Source: Candidatus Effluviviaceae Genus I sp. (GTDB taxonomy: Bacteria; Joyebacterota; Joyebacteria; Joyebacterales; Joyebacteraceae). Taken from it: DNA of 51,928 nt. The position numbers and the translations under genes were made by a program. Positions 25,660 through 34,799 of the stretch are shown one piece after another. The notes beneath the pieces are model-generated. The model saw only the letters and a program-made list of their open reading frames with translations, was not told where the DNA came from and searched no databases. Location: NCBI GenBank assembly GCA_016867725.1, contig VGIX01000011.1, forward strand, positions 1-51,928. Direction: 5' to 3'. Every line of letters starts with the position of its first letter. Position 1 is the stretch's first letter.

Positions 25660-27087
25660 TCACAGCGCCGCGGCTCCCCCGCCGCCCCGCCCCCAGCTCA
25701 CCGGGGCGGTCGAGATGACCCACCGGAACTTCCCCCTCGCCGACCGGGGGATGTCACTGACGTACTCGAACCGCACGGTCGCCCTCTCGCCGAGCCGCGC
25801 CCGAAGGCCGTGCGCGATGAGCCGCTCGTCGTCGTCGGTGTAGCCGTCGAGCCTGACGATCCGCACCGTGACCTCGCCGCGCTCGCGCTGCACGATCTGC
25901 GACTCCGCGACGCGCAGGGCGTCCTTGAACACGCCGGTGAGGAGGGATGGCGACACGAGGCGACCGTCCTCCGCGACGAGCAGGTCCTCTTCCTTCGTGG
26001 CGACGCCCTTCGTGAGGGCGAGCGTCCTGCCGCACGGGCAGGATCGCGCGGCCATCGCCGTCGCGTCGCGGAGCTCGTACCGAATGAGCGGCATGCCGAG
26101 GTTGTGCAGGCTCGTCGCGACGACGCGGCCGGGCGACCCCGGATGAACCGGAGCGCCGCGGTCGTCAACGATCTCGGTCACGCCGTACTGCTCGAACAGG
26201 TGGTGGCCGTCGTGCGCCTCGCACTCGCTCGAGAACATCACGCGCTCGGCCTGCCCGTACGCGTCGAACACGCGGCATCCGAACCGCTCCTCGATGACCT
26301 CCCGCTGCGCCGGAAGGAGCGGCTCGCTCGTGGTGAAGACGGCGCGGAGGTTCAGGCGCCCGCGGGCGGCCCGGGCGTGCCTGGCGAGCACGTACGCCGA
26401 CGACGGATACGCCTCGAGCGCCTCGACCCCGAAGTCGCGCATGGCCTCGAGGTACCGCGTCGCCGTCTCAGCAGTCACGTGCAGCGGCGAGAGGAGCAGC
26501 TGGTTCCAGCTGCGGTTCACGCGCCAGTACGGCGGCCGCGTCGCCTCGGCTGGCACGACGAGCCGCCCCAGGAGCGTGGCGTACGGCCGCCCGAACTCGA
26601 AGCCCGCCCAGCGCCTCGCGCGCCAGAGACACGCGTTCGTCATGACGACCACGCCGTGGTCCCAGCGCACGGAGACGGGGGCGCCGGTGGTCCCCGAGGT
26701 CGTCACGCTCCAGAGCCTGGGCCGCGGCGTCGCGGTCGTCACCATGCGCGCGCCGTGCGCGGCGAGGTCCGCGCGCGTGACGATCGGGAGCTTGGGGAGG
26801 TCGTCCACTGAGCGCACATCGCGCGGCGCGAGCCCGAGCGCGTCCATGCGCTCGCGGTAGAACGCAACGGTCTCGTAGGCGTGCGCCACGATCGCGCCGA
26901 CGCGCTCGTCCTGGTACGCGCGCAGCTCGGCGCGACTCCACCGCTCCGACCGCTCGAGGAACTCGATCGCGCGGTCGAACGCGGCCCCGAAGCGCTCGCG
27001 CCGGGCTCTCGCTCCATAGGCGGACACCACCGCGTTCTGAACGAATGGCGGCGAGAGGGCGTAGAGCCTGTCCGCGAACTGCCCCAT
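25660..27087 (-). CDS. CapK/PaaK-like adenylate-forming enzyme of polysaccharide synthesis
   Basis: A 475-residue member of the phenylacetate-CoA-ligase-like (CapK) branch of adenylating enzymes. The AMP-binding loop is TTSGTTGAPVSVRWDHG, followed by FDAYGQAERVMFSSEC and the late RSARGKFRWV. Four Cys/His residues around SCPCGRT may bind metal. In polysaccharide loci these enzymes are thought to activate an organic acid for attachment to sugars; the acid here is unknown. ATG 27087 has GGGAGAG just upstream; an in-frame GTG at 27111 lacks a site. The Pro/Gly-rich tail (GRGGGGAAAL) is unusual. Confidence 0.82.
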   Translation of the reverse strand: MGQFADRLYALSPPFVQNAVVSAYGARARRERFGAAFDRAIEFLERSERWSRAELRAYQDERVGAIVAHAYETVAFYRERMDALGLAPRDVRSVDDLPKLPIVTRADLAAHGARMVTTATPRPRLWSVTTSGTTGAPVSVRWDHGVVVMTNACLWRARRWAGFEFGRPYATLLGRLVVPAEATRPPYWRVNRSWNQLLLSPLHVTAETATRYLEAMRDFGVEALEAYPSSAYVLARHARAARGRLNLRAVFTTSEPLLPAQREVIEERFGCRVFDAYGQAERVMFSSECEAHDGHHLFEQYGVTEIVDDRGAPVHPGSPGRVVATSLHNLGMPLIRYELRDATAMAARSCPCGRTLALTKGVATKEEDLLVAEDGRLVSPSLLTGVFKDALRVAESQIVQRERGEVTVRIVRLDGYTDDDERLIAHGLRARLGERATVRFEYVSDIPRSARGKFRWVISTAPVSWGRGGGGAAAL

Positions 27088-27121
27088 CGTCTCTCCCGGG
27101 CCCGCGACCACCGCGGCCCCG

Positions 27122-28213
27122 CTACCGCGCCGAGGACGCCCGAGCCACGAGCTCCCCGTACGCGGCCTCGATGCGCTTCATGTTGACCCTGATGTCGCCG
27201 CGCTCCTCGACGATCCTCCTGTTCCGCTCAGCCGCCGCGCGGCGAAGCTCGTGGTCCCGGCACGCCGCGGCGATGGCGGCCGCGTAGCCGCCCGGGTCGT
27301 CCCCGGCGACCAGGAACCCGTTCTTCCCGTGCTCGACCCAGAAGCGGTTCGCCTCGATGTCCCGAACGACCGGGAACGCGCCGCACGCCATCGCCTCGAG
27401 GAGCGAGGCCGACACGCCGTCCGACGGCACGGGCGACACGTACACCGCGCTCCGTGCCAGGTATCCGGGCAGCTCGCCGTTCATGACGTGCCCGGGGAAC
27501 CGCACGCGGTCGCCCACTCCGAGGCCCGCCGCGAGCGCCCGCAGCGCCTCCTCGGCCTCGCCGCCGCCCGCGACGAGCGCCGAGATGCCAGGCACCTCGC
27601 GCCGCGCCTCCGCGACGGCCCGCACGACGATGTCCACGCGGTAGCCGTGGTGGAGGCCCCGCGTCGTCACCACCGAGAACTCGTCTTCGGCCGCGTCCGG
27701 GCGCGCCGCGAACTTCTCAAGGTCGATCCCGCGCGGGCAGACGAAGACCTTCGCCGGGTCCGCGCCGAGCTCGACCATCCGCCGCGCCATGTGCGGCGCC
27801 CACGCGTGCAGGAGGTCCGCCGACCGGATGGCCACACGCGCGAAGTAGCGCTTGGGCAGCGAGCGCGGCGGATACACGATGTACTGCCCCTGCGCCGTCG
27901 CGACGAGCGGGTGGAACCCGGCGCGCGCGCCCAGATAGCCGTAGCTCGCCACTCTGTAGCCGATGAGGAGGTCGGGCCCGACCTCGCGCACGATGCGGCG
28001 GATGGGGCCGACGCTCGCGAGCAGCGCGAGCTTCCCGGCCGCCGACGCCGTCCCCGCGTCGCTTCCTATGCGGTGCAGCCGCACCGACGGCGAGAGCGTC
28101 CCGGGGCGGTTGACCGACACGACGTGCACCTCGTGCCCCAGCACGTCGGCGAAGTGGTCCACCCACGTCCGCGTGTTGACCGCCCCCGCGTCAGCGAGGA
28201 AGCAGACCCTCAT
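27122..28213 (-). CDS. GT4-family glycosyltransferase
   Basis: A 363-residue glycosyltransferase. The fold is shown by FLADAGAVNTRTWVDHFA at the N-terminus, VFVCPRGIDLEKFA at the linker, and the donor site SDGVSASLLEAMACGAFPVV. The N-terminal half is more divergent than in the other GT4 genes here. The gene starts 12 bp after the heparinase-like gene and ends 34 bp before the CapK-like ligase. Confidence 0.85.
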   Translation of the reverse strand: MRVCFLADAGAVNTRTWVDHFADVLGHEVHVVSVNRPGTLSPSVRLHRIGSDAGTASAAGKLALLASVGPIRRIVREVGPDLLIGYRVASYGYLGARAGFHPLVATAQGQYIVYPPRSLPKRYFARVAIRSADLLHAWAPHMARRMVELGADPAKVFVCPRGIDLEKFAARPDAAEDEFSVVTTRGLHHGYRVDIVVRAVAEARREVPGISALVAGGGEAEEALRALAAGLGVGDRVRFPGHVMNGELPGYLARSAVYVSPVPSDGVSASLLEAMACGAFPVVRDIEANRFWVEHGKNGFLVAGDDPGGYAAAIAAACRDHELRRAAAERNRRIVEERGDIRVNMKRIEAAYGELVARASSAR

Positions 28214-28225
28214 GACACCCCCACC

Positions 28226-30247
28226 CTAGTCTCCGAACTGGTATGTCTCCGAGTCGATGATCGCACCGGTCCTCGAGAAGAGGACGACCCGTCCGGCCAC
28301 CTCGACGCCGACCATCTCCTCGCCCTCGACGAGCATGACCTCGGGCATCGCGCTCACGTTCGTCCCGCACGCGTACAGCACGTGCAGGAAGATGTGCTCC
28401 TGCGCGTTCACCGAGGGCGACACCTCGAGCCGCCACGCCCCCATGTCCAGGGTGATGGTCTGGCTCGGCGGGTAGTTCGTGCCGTTCACCTCGAACTGGC
28501 GCCCCGGACCGCCCACCTTCGCGATGGCGCGCGGGTTCGGCAGGAGCGACTTCACGAAGAGGCGCGACGCGCCCTGCTGCACCATCGCCGTGTCGCCCGA
28601 GATGGTGGGCTCGTTCACCGAGTGGAGCAGCCACGTCTTCTTGTAGCTCGCGGAGGTCGCGCGCACGCGATCGAGGACCACGAAGGTGTCCGGCTTGAGG
28701 TAGACCATCTCGCGCGTGAAGAGCGACACCTTCGAAGACGCGTACGCCGCCGTGGCGTCGCCCTTCATGTACGTGAACTCCGGGGTGTCCTTGTAGCCGA
28801 CGATCTCGCCGCGGTGGTACGTCGAGGCCGACGCGTCGCCGAACCGCACGGGAAGGTCGTCGCGCGGCGGGATCTGCCCGCCGTCGTTGGAGAGCGACCC
28901 GAACGTCGTCTCGCCGGGGTTGAAGACCGTGATCGTGTTGTGCGCGATCGTCCGCTCGAAGTAGTTCCTGTGGTGCGACGACGTGCCGCCGTCGTACACG
29001 CCCGAGTCGAGGGCGAGGAGGTCCTTGCCCCGCGCGATGAGGAAGTGGTTCTGGTGCGCGTTGGTGTGCCCGGCGTTCATCTGCTCGCAGCGGAAGACCG
29101 CGTAGACGTCGGTGCTCGCCTCGGAGAGATTCCAGCCCGACCGCATGTACACGGTGCCCATGTCCTGGAAGCAGCGCGACGGCGGCGGCGAGGCCGGCGC
29201 GGTCGCGGGGAGCGCGGTGTCCGTGTACACGATGAGCTTCCATCGGTCGGGCCGGTTGACGTACCCCAGGCCGTTGGCGACGATCTGGCCTGCGAGCCAC
29301 TTCCCGCGCCCGTCCTGGTACTTCCTCGCGAGGCTCTGCATCACGACGCGCACGGACGCCGCGGCAACGGTGTGGCTCTTCGAGTCGCCCTGCTTGGAGC
29401 CGCTCATCGACGCGCCCGCCCCGGGGCCGTTCTTCGCGAACACCTCGTAGAGGTAGTAGTCGATCATGTTCCTGAGGTTGCCCGAGAGCGCGAAGGGGTC
29501 CTGGTTGACCGCCGTCGCCCAGAGCCAGCAGCCCTCGCGGAACGGCTCCGCGAGGACGATGAGGTTGTAGTCGCCCTCGTAGTAGGAGCCGTCCGAGGCG
29601 ATCTCGTCGATGCACGCGATGGTGTGCTGCGGCCCGAACGTGTGCTCGTGGAACATGTTGCACAGCGTGACGGCCGCGGCGTCGCTCACGCCGTCCCCGT
29701 GGATCGCGAGGCCGGCGTACGCGAAGTCGACCAGCCGCGATGCCTTCGAGTGGTAGTTGTTCATCGCGTCCCAGCTGTGCATCGCGAGGTACGCGTTCCC
29801 GCTCGCCGCCACGGCCGCCCCGAACGTCTGCCGCTCGGCCGCCGTGAGGTAGCCGTAGCACCAGTCGTAGAAGAGCGCCATGCCCTTCGTGTACGGCGTC
29901 TGGCCCGCGTAGCTCTGCCCCATCGCGTAGGTCGCGATCTGCTTCGCGCGCGCCGCGTAGGCCGTGTTCTGGCTCATGAGGTAGACGAAGCTGTAGGCCG
30001 CAAGCTCCATCTCGTAGAAGTCGATCGAACCCAGGGGCAGCGACTGGTTCATGTTGCTGTCGCAGTAGCTCCTAAGGTCGTTGTAGTCGCTCGCCATGGG
30101 CCCGGTGCACTTCGCCCGAAGCGCCGGCAGCTCCGACGCGAGGAAGAAGAGCCGGGGGTGACCCGAGACGACCTGGTAGGCGGACGCCGGGGCGGCGAAC
30201 GACGCGAGAGCCGCGAGCGCGAGCGCGACGACTGCGAGTCTCTTCAT
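28226..30247 (-). CDS. Secreted heparinase II/III-like polysaccharide lyase
   Basis: A 673-residue exported protein. It has a signal peptide (1 to about 23, ending ASAYQ), an alpha/alpha-toroid region with HSWDAMNNYHSK and SDGSYYEGDYNL, and a beta-sandwich with NAHQNHFLIARGKDLLALDSG, typical of heparinase II/III-type lyases. Its place inside the synthesis operon suggests it trims or releases the operon's own uronic-acid polymer rather than feeding on foreign glycans. It starts on the TGA of the O-antigen-ligase-like gene (ATGA). Exact substrate unknown. Confidence 0.82.
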   Translation of the reverse strand: MKRLAVVALALAALASFAAPASAYQVVSGHPRLFFLASELPALRAKCTGPMASDYNDLRSYCDSNMNQSLPLGSIDFYEMELAAYSFVYLMSQNTAYAARAKQIATYAMGQSYAGQTPYTKGMALFYDWCYGYLTAAERQTFGAAVAASGNAYLAMHSWDAMNNYHSKASRLVDFAYAGLAIHGDGVSDAAAVTLCNMFHEHTFGPQHTIACIDEIASDGSYYEGDYNLIVLAEPFREGCWLWATAVNQDPFALSGNLRNMIDYYLYEVFAKNGPGAGASMSGSKQGDSKSHTVAAASVRVVMQSLARKYQDGRGKWLAGQIVANGLGYVNRPDRWKLIVYTDTALPATAPASPPPSRCFQDMGTVYMRSGWNLSEASTDVYAVFRCEQMNAGHTNAHQNHFLIARGKDLLALDSGVYDGGTSSHHRNYFERTIAHNTITVFNPGETTFGSLSNDGGQIPPRDDLPVRFGDASASTYHRGEIVGYKDTPEFTYMKGDATAAYASSKVSLFTREMVYLKPDTFVVLDRVRATSASYKKTWLLHSVNEPTISGDTAMVQQGASRLFVKSLLPNPRAIAKVGGPGRQFEVNGTNYPPSQTITLDMGAWRLEVSPSVNAQEHIFLHVLYACGTNVSAMPEVMLVEGEEMVGVEVAGRVVLFSRTGAIIDSETYQFGD

Positions 30248-31776
30248 GATGCGTGCTCCGTTTCCGCGCCGGCGGGCAGCGCCTCCGCCCGCTCGAGCGC
30301 GATGCTACGGTCCACAAGACCGGCAAGGAAGAAGTACGTGCCTGCGATCGTCACGTGCGTCAGGCGCTGTCCGAAGACGCACGCCAGGAGAAGGGCGACC
30401 GTCCCCGACAGGAACCCCACGGCGAGGCCTCTCGGGGCCCCGCGGGGCGAAAGCGACAGAAGCTCCCTGCCGCTCCCCACGCACGCCTTGATGAGCCAGA
30501 ACAGCACGACGAGCCCCACGATCCCCGACTGCGCCGCCGTCTCGACGTACAGGCTGTGTGCCGAGTACGGCCGATCGAGGACGCGCCCGGTCAGATACGG
30601 CACCGACGCGTACCCGTAGCCGATGATGGGGCTCCTGAGGGTCGCCGCGAGCGCGACCTTCCAGATCTCGAAGCGCACCGCCACGTTCGGGTCGATCCCG
30701 GCGTACTGGTCCTCCCAGGCCGCCGACTCGAGCGATTCGGTGACGGTGGTCTCCGCGACGCGGTCCTTGACGAAGCCCGGTGCCCACAGCGGGCTCGCGG
30801 CAAGGACGATGACGAAGATGACGATGGCCCTCCTGTTGGTGAGGTACGTCCCAAGCCCGAGTCCGGCGGCCGCGCCGACAAACCCTCCCCGCGACTTCGG
30901 GAATGCGACACCGATGAACGCGAGCGCCGCCGCCGCCCACACGACGAGGCGCTTCCATCCCCTGAAGGCCCCCGAGGCGAACGCGAGCCCCGCGAGCACC
31001 GAGACGCAGAGCGCGAAGTACGCGCCGAGGTCGTTGATGTCCCCGATCGCGCCGGCGACCCTCGCGTCCGGGCCGCGCCGCAAGAACTCGCGGAGCGCGA
31101 TGAGACCGGCGATCGAGACGCCGACGCCGAACGACACGAGCAGGTTCCGCGCCTGCTCCTTGTTCGCCACCGTGTTCGCCACGACGAAGTACACGGCGAG
31201 CCCCACGGCGCTCTGCCACACCGACCGCAGCATGACGTCGCCCGGGTAGGTCCCGCCGCCGGGCGGCGCGACCCACGCTCGGACCAGCGACAGGACGAGC
31301 ACCGCGATGTACGCGGTGAGCGGCCACGCGATCCTCGCCGGGCTTCCGATCCGCTCCCGCTTGAACGCCCGCGGCAGGACCCACGACGCCACGAGCGCCA
31401 GGAACAGCAGGTTCGGCCCGTTGACCCCGGGAATGCCGGTCGCGGGGAGCCACTCCCCGAGGGGAATGGCGAGCAGCCACGCGTGGAGCGCGACGGGCGG
31501 CCTGAGCAGCACCACAAGGAACACGCCCAGGCCGGCGAGGATCTTGAGGATCCGGTGCGGCGCCTGGCCGTAGTCGTAGTGCAGCCTGTGAATGGCGACG
31601 GCGAGCAGGACCGTGAGGAGGGCGCCGCCGACGTAGATGAGCCAGCCGTAGTTGTAGTGCGGCACCTCGCTCGGGGGCGCGCCCGGCGGCCTCGCGACGA
31701 GCGGGCGCGCGGGCCGCCTTCCCGACGGAGCGGCCGGGCCCCTGAGAACCGATCTCCCGGGCCTGCGAGGGGTCAC
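30244..31776 (-). CDS. O-antigen ligase/polymerase-like membrane protein (Wzy/WaaL family)
   Basis: A 510-residue protein with roughly ten to twelve membrane segments and the O-antigen-ligase-type region, including FPKSRGGFVGAAAGLGLG and the loop IGYGYASVPY ... RPYSAHSLYVETAAQSGIVG, where the family has a conserved His. It probably polymerises lipid-linked repeats in the periplasm. GTG 31776 was chosen for its GGGAGGG site and its GTGA overlap with the upstream stop; no earlier start is credible. Confidence 0.82.
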   Translation of the reverse strand: MTPRRPGRSVLRGPAAPSGRRPARPLVARPPGAPPSEVPHYNYGWLIYVGGALLTVLLAVAIHRLHYDYGQAPHRILKILAGLGVFLVVLLRPPVALHAWLLAIPLGEWLPATGIPGVNGPNLLFLALVASWVLPRAFKRERIGSPARIAWPLTAYIAVLVLSLVRAWVAPPGGGTYPGDVMLRSVWQSAVGLAVYFVVANTVANKEQARNLLVSFGVGVSIAGLIALREFLRRGPDARVAGAIGDINDLGAYFALCVSVLAGLAFASGAFRGWKRLVVWAAAALAFIGVAFPKSRGGFVGAAAGLGLGTYLTNRRAIVIFVIVLAASPLWAPGFVKDRVAETTVTESLESAAWEDQYAGIDPNVAVRFEIWKVALAATLRSPIIGYGYASVPYLTGRVLDRPYSAHSLYVETAAQSGIVGLVVLFWLIKACVGSGRELLSLSPRGAPRGLAVGFLSGTVALLLACVFGQRLTHVTIAGTYFFLAGLVDRSIALERAEALPAGAETEHAS

Positions 31777-33629
31777 CGCGTGCCCTCCCGTCGCTTCGCC
31801 CCGATCTCGTAGATCTCGATGACGGGATTGTGGAACGACCTCCCGGGGCCGCGATCGATGAAGGGGGCGCCGCGGTCGTCGGCGAACCGGGCGACGCGCG
31901 TCGCGCGCCCGCCGAGCCACTCAACGAACGGCTGCGGGCGAACGCTCGCCGGCGGCTCGGCGCCGTCCATCGGCCGCCCTGGCGACGCCTTGCTCGACAG
32001 CACGACGTAGCGCACGCGCAGCCGCTCGATCGCCGCCGCGAGCGAGTCGGGCGCGGCGTCCGGGTTCGGAAGCCGATGCGCCCGCTCGCCCCAGTCGATG
32101 CCGTACACCTCGAACTGCGGATGCCGCGCGGCGCCCACCTCGAGCTTGAGCTCGTTCAGCCGCCGCTTCGGCGCCTGCCACGAGCCGACCGCCGTCCCGG
32201 AAAGCTCGATGAGCGACCGGAGCTGCTCCTCGGTCGGGTTCAGCACGGGCCCGTAGTCCTCGACGGCGACGCGCGAACCCGCCGCGACGTGTCGCTCGAT
32301 CCAGTGCTTCGCAAGCGTGCGCGTGTCGGGCCGGTCGAGCGACGCGACGAACAGGACCGACGGCGCCCCGACGGCCGCGACGAGCGCGACGCCGATGAAC
32401 GCCGCGGCGGGGCCTCTCCGCGCGGCGGCGGCCGTCCGGCCGATGATCCCGCGCGCCGTTCCGCTGAACGCCGCCGCGAGCGCGCCGTCCAGGCCGGCGC
32501 CCGCAAGCGCCGCGATCGCCGGGAGCGCGGGCGTGAGGTACGTCGAGCGCTTCACCGTCATGAGCGCGGCCACGAGGACGACCGCGAGCGCGTACAGTGC
32601 CGCGAGCATCCTGCCCTCGGCGGCCGCCCGCCGCTCCTGCGTCGCGTACGCCGCCTCGCGCTCGTCCACCGACCACGAGGGTGCGCCGCCCATGAACCGC
32701 ACGGGCACGAGGAGCGCGGCGAGCGCCAGCGCGACGACCGGCCAGCCGACCCCGCTGCCCACGGTCCTGCCGAAGATCTCGCGCAGCCCGGCGACGAACG
32801 ACGAGGCCTCCTGCGCGACGCCCGGCTGCGACACCATGGTCACCTGCGTGAGGATGTCGCGCATGAACTCGGACGGCGACAGCACGCTGAAGGGCGTGCC
32901 GAGCACGAACCCGAGCGCCAGCATCGCCAGCGTCCCCGGCAGCGCCCACGCCGGGGCGGCGCCGACGCGCCTGAGCGCGATCCACGCGGCGAGCGCGCCG
33001 ACGATGACGATGGCGCCCGGGTACTTCGTCGAGGCGGCGAGTCCGGCGAAGAACCCAGCGAACAGAAGATCCTCGGAGCCCGAGCGCGAGATCGCCCGCT
33101 GCGCGAAGAGCAGCGAGACGCTCGCGAGGAACGCGGACGCGACGTCGGGCGTCGCGTAGTGGGAGTCCCGGACGTGCAGGAACATCACGGCCATGAACGC
33201 GGCGGCGATGAGCGCCGCCGGCTGGCCGAACGCGCGGCGCGTGAACCGGTGCGTCGTCCAGACCGTCGCGACGCCGAGCACGGCCGAGGCCAGGCGCCCG
33301 ATGAGCCAGAAGGGCGTCGGGTCGGCCACGTACTGCCGCACGACGTCGGCTGGCGAGCTGAACTGCCTGAGGACCATCCCGGCCCCGAAGTAGACCCCGT
33401 ACATCGCGGACACGACGTACATGAAGAGCGACGGCCACCGGAACCAGTGCGGGTTGAGGTCGCCGGTGCCGAAGCCGAGGGAGTGGATCAGGATCGAGCC
33501 CTCGTCCGGGTGGTAGGCGTGCGGGAGCCCCCACCCGATGCCCTTGAGGCGCAGGATCGCCGCGACGGCGACGATCGCCACGAGGGCCAGAACGGTGCCC
33601 GGATGCCGCGAGCGTCTCACCATGCTCAT
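31773..33629 (-). CDS. GT39-like (PMT/ArnT-type) membrane glycosyltransferase
   Basis: A 618-residue protein with about a dozen hydrophobic segments. Near the start is an acidic first loop, YHPDEGSI, the position of the catalytic Asp/Glu in GT-C enzymes; later come VRDSHYATPD and STKYPGA. A C-terminal soluble domain (about 470-618) follows. These enzymes use polyprenyl-phosphate sugars as donors in the periplasm. The GT2 gene two cistrons upstream could make that donor, and the SMR protein between them could flip it. ATG 33629 has GAGGAG eight bases upstream. Confidence 0.78.
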   Translation of the reverse strand: MSMVRRSRHPGTVLALVAIVAVAAILRLKGIGWGLPHAYHPDEGSILIHSLGFGTGDLNPHWFRWPSLFMYVVSAMYGVYFGAGMVLRQFSSPADVVRQYVADPTPFWLIGRLASAVLGVATVWTTHRFTRRAFGQPAALIAAAFMAVMFLHVRDSHYATPDVASAFLASVSLLFAQRAISRSGSEDLLFAGFFAGLAASTKYPGAIVIVGALAAWIALRRVGAAPAWALPGTLAMLALGFVLGTPFSVLSPSEFMRDILTQVTMVSQPGVAQEASSFVAGLREIFGRTVGSGVGWPVVALALAALLVPVRFMGGAPSWSVDEREAAYATQERRAAAEGRMLAALYALAVVLVAALMTVKRSTYLTPALPAIAALAGAGLDGALAAAFSGTARGIIGRTAAAARRGPAAAFIGVALVAAVGAPSVLFVASLDRPDTRTLAKHWIERHVAAGSRVAVEDYGPVLNPTEEQLRSLIELSGTAVGSWQAPKRRLNELKLEVGAARHPQFEVYGIDWGERAHRLPNPDAAPDSLAAAIERLRVRYVVLSSKASPGRPMDGAEPPASVRPQPFVEWLGGRATRVARFADDRGAPFIDRGPGRSFHNPVIEIYEIGAKRREGTR

Positions 33630-33633
33630 GTCG

Positions 33634-33993
33634 TCAGCTCCTCGAGATGACCACGACCCCGGCCACGATGATGGCAAGCCCCAGCATCCTGAGCGCCGAT
33701 ACCTGCTCGCCCAGGAACAGCCACGACGCGATGACGACGAACACGTACGCGAGCGCGACCATCGGATACGCGAGGCTCAGGTCCACGTTCGACACGACGG
33801 CGATCCACAGCACGGCGCTGATCCCGTAGCAGACGAACCCGAGCGCCACCTGCGGCACCGTCAGGATGGGAACGAGCTGCCCCCACACCGATCCCGCCGA
33901 GACCTTCCCGTACTTCGTCATCCCCATCTTCATGATCACCTGGCCCGTCGCCCCGAGAAGCACGGCCATCACGATGAGCGGGATGCCCTTCAT
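33634..33993 (-). CDS. Small four-helix SMR/EamA-like transporter, possible lipid-sugar flippase subunit
   Basis: A 119-residue protein with four membrane helices; family marks are GATGQVIMKMGM in helix 1 and SLAYPMVALAYVF in helix 3. Size and fold match SMR/ArnE-type proteins. The placing between a polyprenyl-phosphate-sugar synthase-like GT2 and a GT39-like enzyme suggests, by analogy with ArnE/F, flipping of the sugar carrier; this is inference. It overlaps the GT2 stop by 4 bp and ends 4 bp before the GT39 gene. Confidence 0.8.
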   Translation of the reverse strand: MKGIPLIVMAVLLGATGQVIMKMGMTKYGKVSAGSVWGQLVPILTVPQVALGFVCYGISAVLWIAVVSNVDLSLAYPMVALAYVFVVIASWLFLGEQVSALRMLGLAIIVAGVVVISRS

Positions 33994-34799
33994 GCGGTCC
34001 TCCCCCCTGACAGCGCTCCGTCGCCGGCGCCGGCCCGCGCCGCGGCGCGCCGCGCCCGCGCGGCGGTCCGCTTCCCAGCGGCGGCGAGACGCAGGTACCT
34101 TCGAACCGTCGCTCCGACGTTCATCTTGCTCGCGCCCCCCTTGAGGTCGTAGCGCAGTACGAGCGGGACCTCCCCGATCCTCGCCGGCAGCCACGCGCAC
34201 TTGAGCAGGATCTCGGCGGACGAGACGAATCCGCTCTCGGTGATGAACTCGTCGCCGTAGACCTCGAACGCGCGCCTGAGCGTCGAGGCCCGGTACACGC
34301 GGTAGCCGCAGGAATAGTCGCGGGCGCCCCGGACGGGGACGAGCAGCCGCAGAAGGAGGCTTGCCCCCCGGCTCATCACGCGGCGGCGCGGCGAGAGCCC
34401 GACCTCCTTGCCGCCCGGCGCGTAGCGCGACGCGATGACCACGTCGAACCCGCTCGTCAGCTTCGCCGCCATCGTCGGGATGAGCGCCGGGTCGTGCGTG
34501 TTGTCGGTGTCCATGACGACGACGACCCCGTCGCCGCCCGCGAGCTCCGTCCCGCGCGAGAGCCCCGTGCGGAGCGCGGCCCCGAGCCCGCGGTTGCCGT
34601 CGTGCGCGGCGACCTCGAGCTCGAGACCGAGCTCGGCGGCCTTCGCCCGGGCGAGGTCGGCCGTCCCGTCGGCGCTTCCGTCGTCCACGAGGAGGACCGA
34701 CGCGGGCCCCTCGGTCTCGCGGAACGCCGGCGCGACCCGATCGAGCAGCGGGCCGATCGCCTCGGACTCGTTGTACGCGGGAAGAACGAGCACCAGCAT
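33990..34799 (-). CDS. GT2 glycosyltransferase, dolichyl-phosphate-sugar synthase-like
   Basis: A 269-residue GT-A enzyme: LPAYNESEAI at the N-terminus, VDDGSADGT, the metal-binding VMDTDNTHDP, and SRYAPGGKE. The DPM1-like layout without membrane helices suggests it attaches a sugar to a polyprenyl phosphate. An Ala/Arg-rich tail (about 240-269) is likely disordered. The start codon shares one base with the wecB stop. Confidence 0.85.
   Translation of the reverse strand: MLVLVLPAYNESEAIGPLLDRVAPAFRETEGPASVLLVDDGSADGTADLARAKAAELGLELEVAAHDGNRGLGAALRTGLSRGTELAGGDGVVVVMDTDNTHDPALIPTMAAKLTSGFDVVIASRYAPGGKEVGLSPRRRVMSRGASLLLRLLVPVRGARDYSCGYRVYRASTLRRAFEVYGDEFITESGFVSSAEILLKCAWLPARIGEVPLVLRYDLKGGASKMNVGATVRRYLRLAAAGKRTAARARRAAARAGAGDGALSGGRTA

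Noticed and set aside
27251-30619. A 1122-codon open frame on the plus strand
   Set aside because: Antisense to the GT4 and heparinase-like genes, which show clear family motifs; composition is that of a shadow frame.
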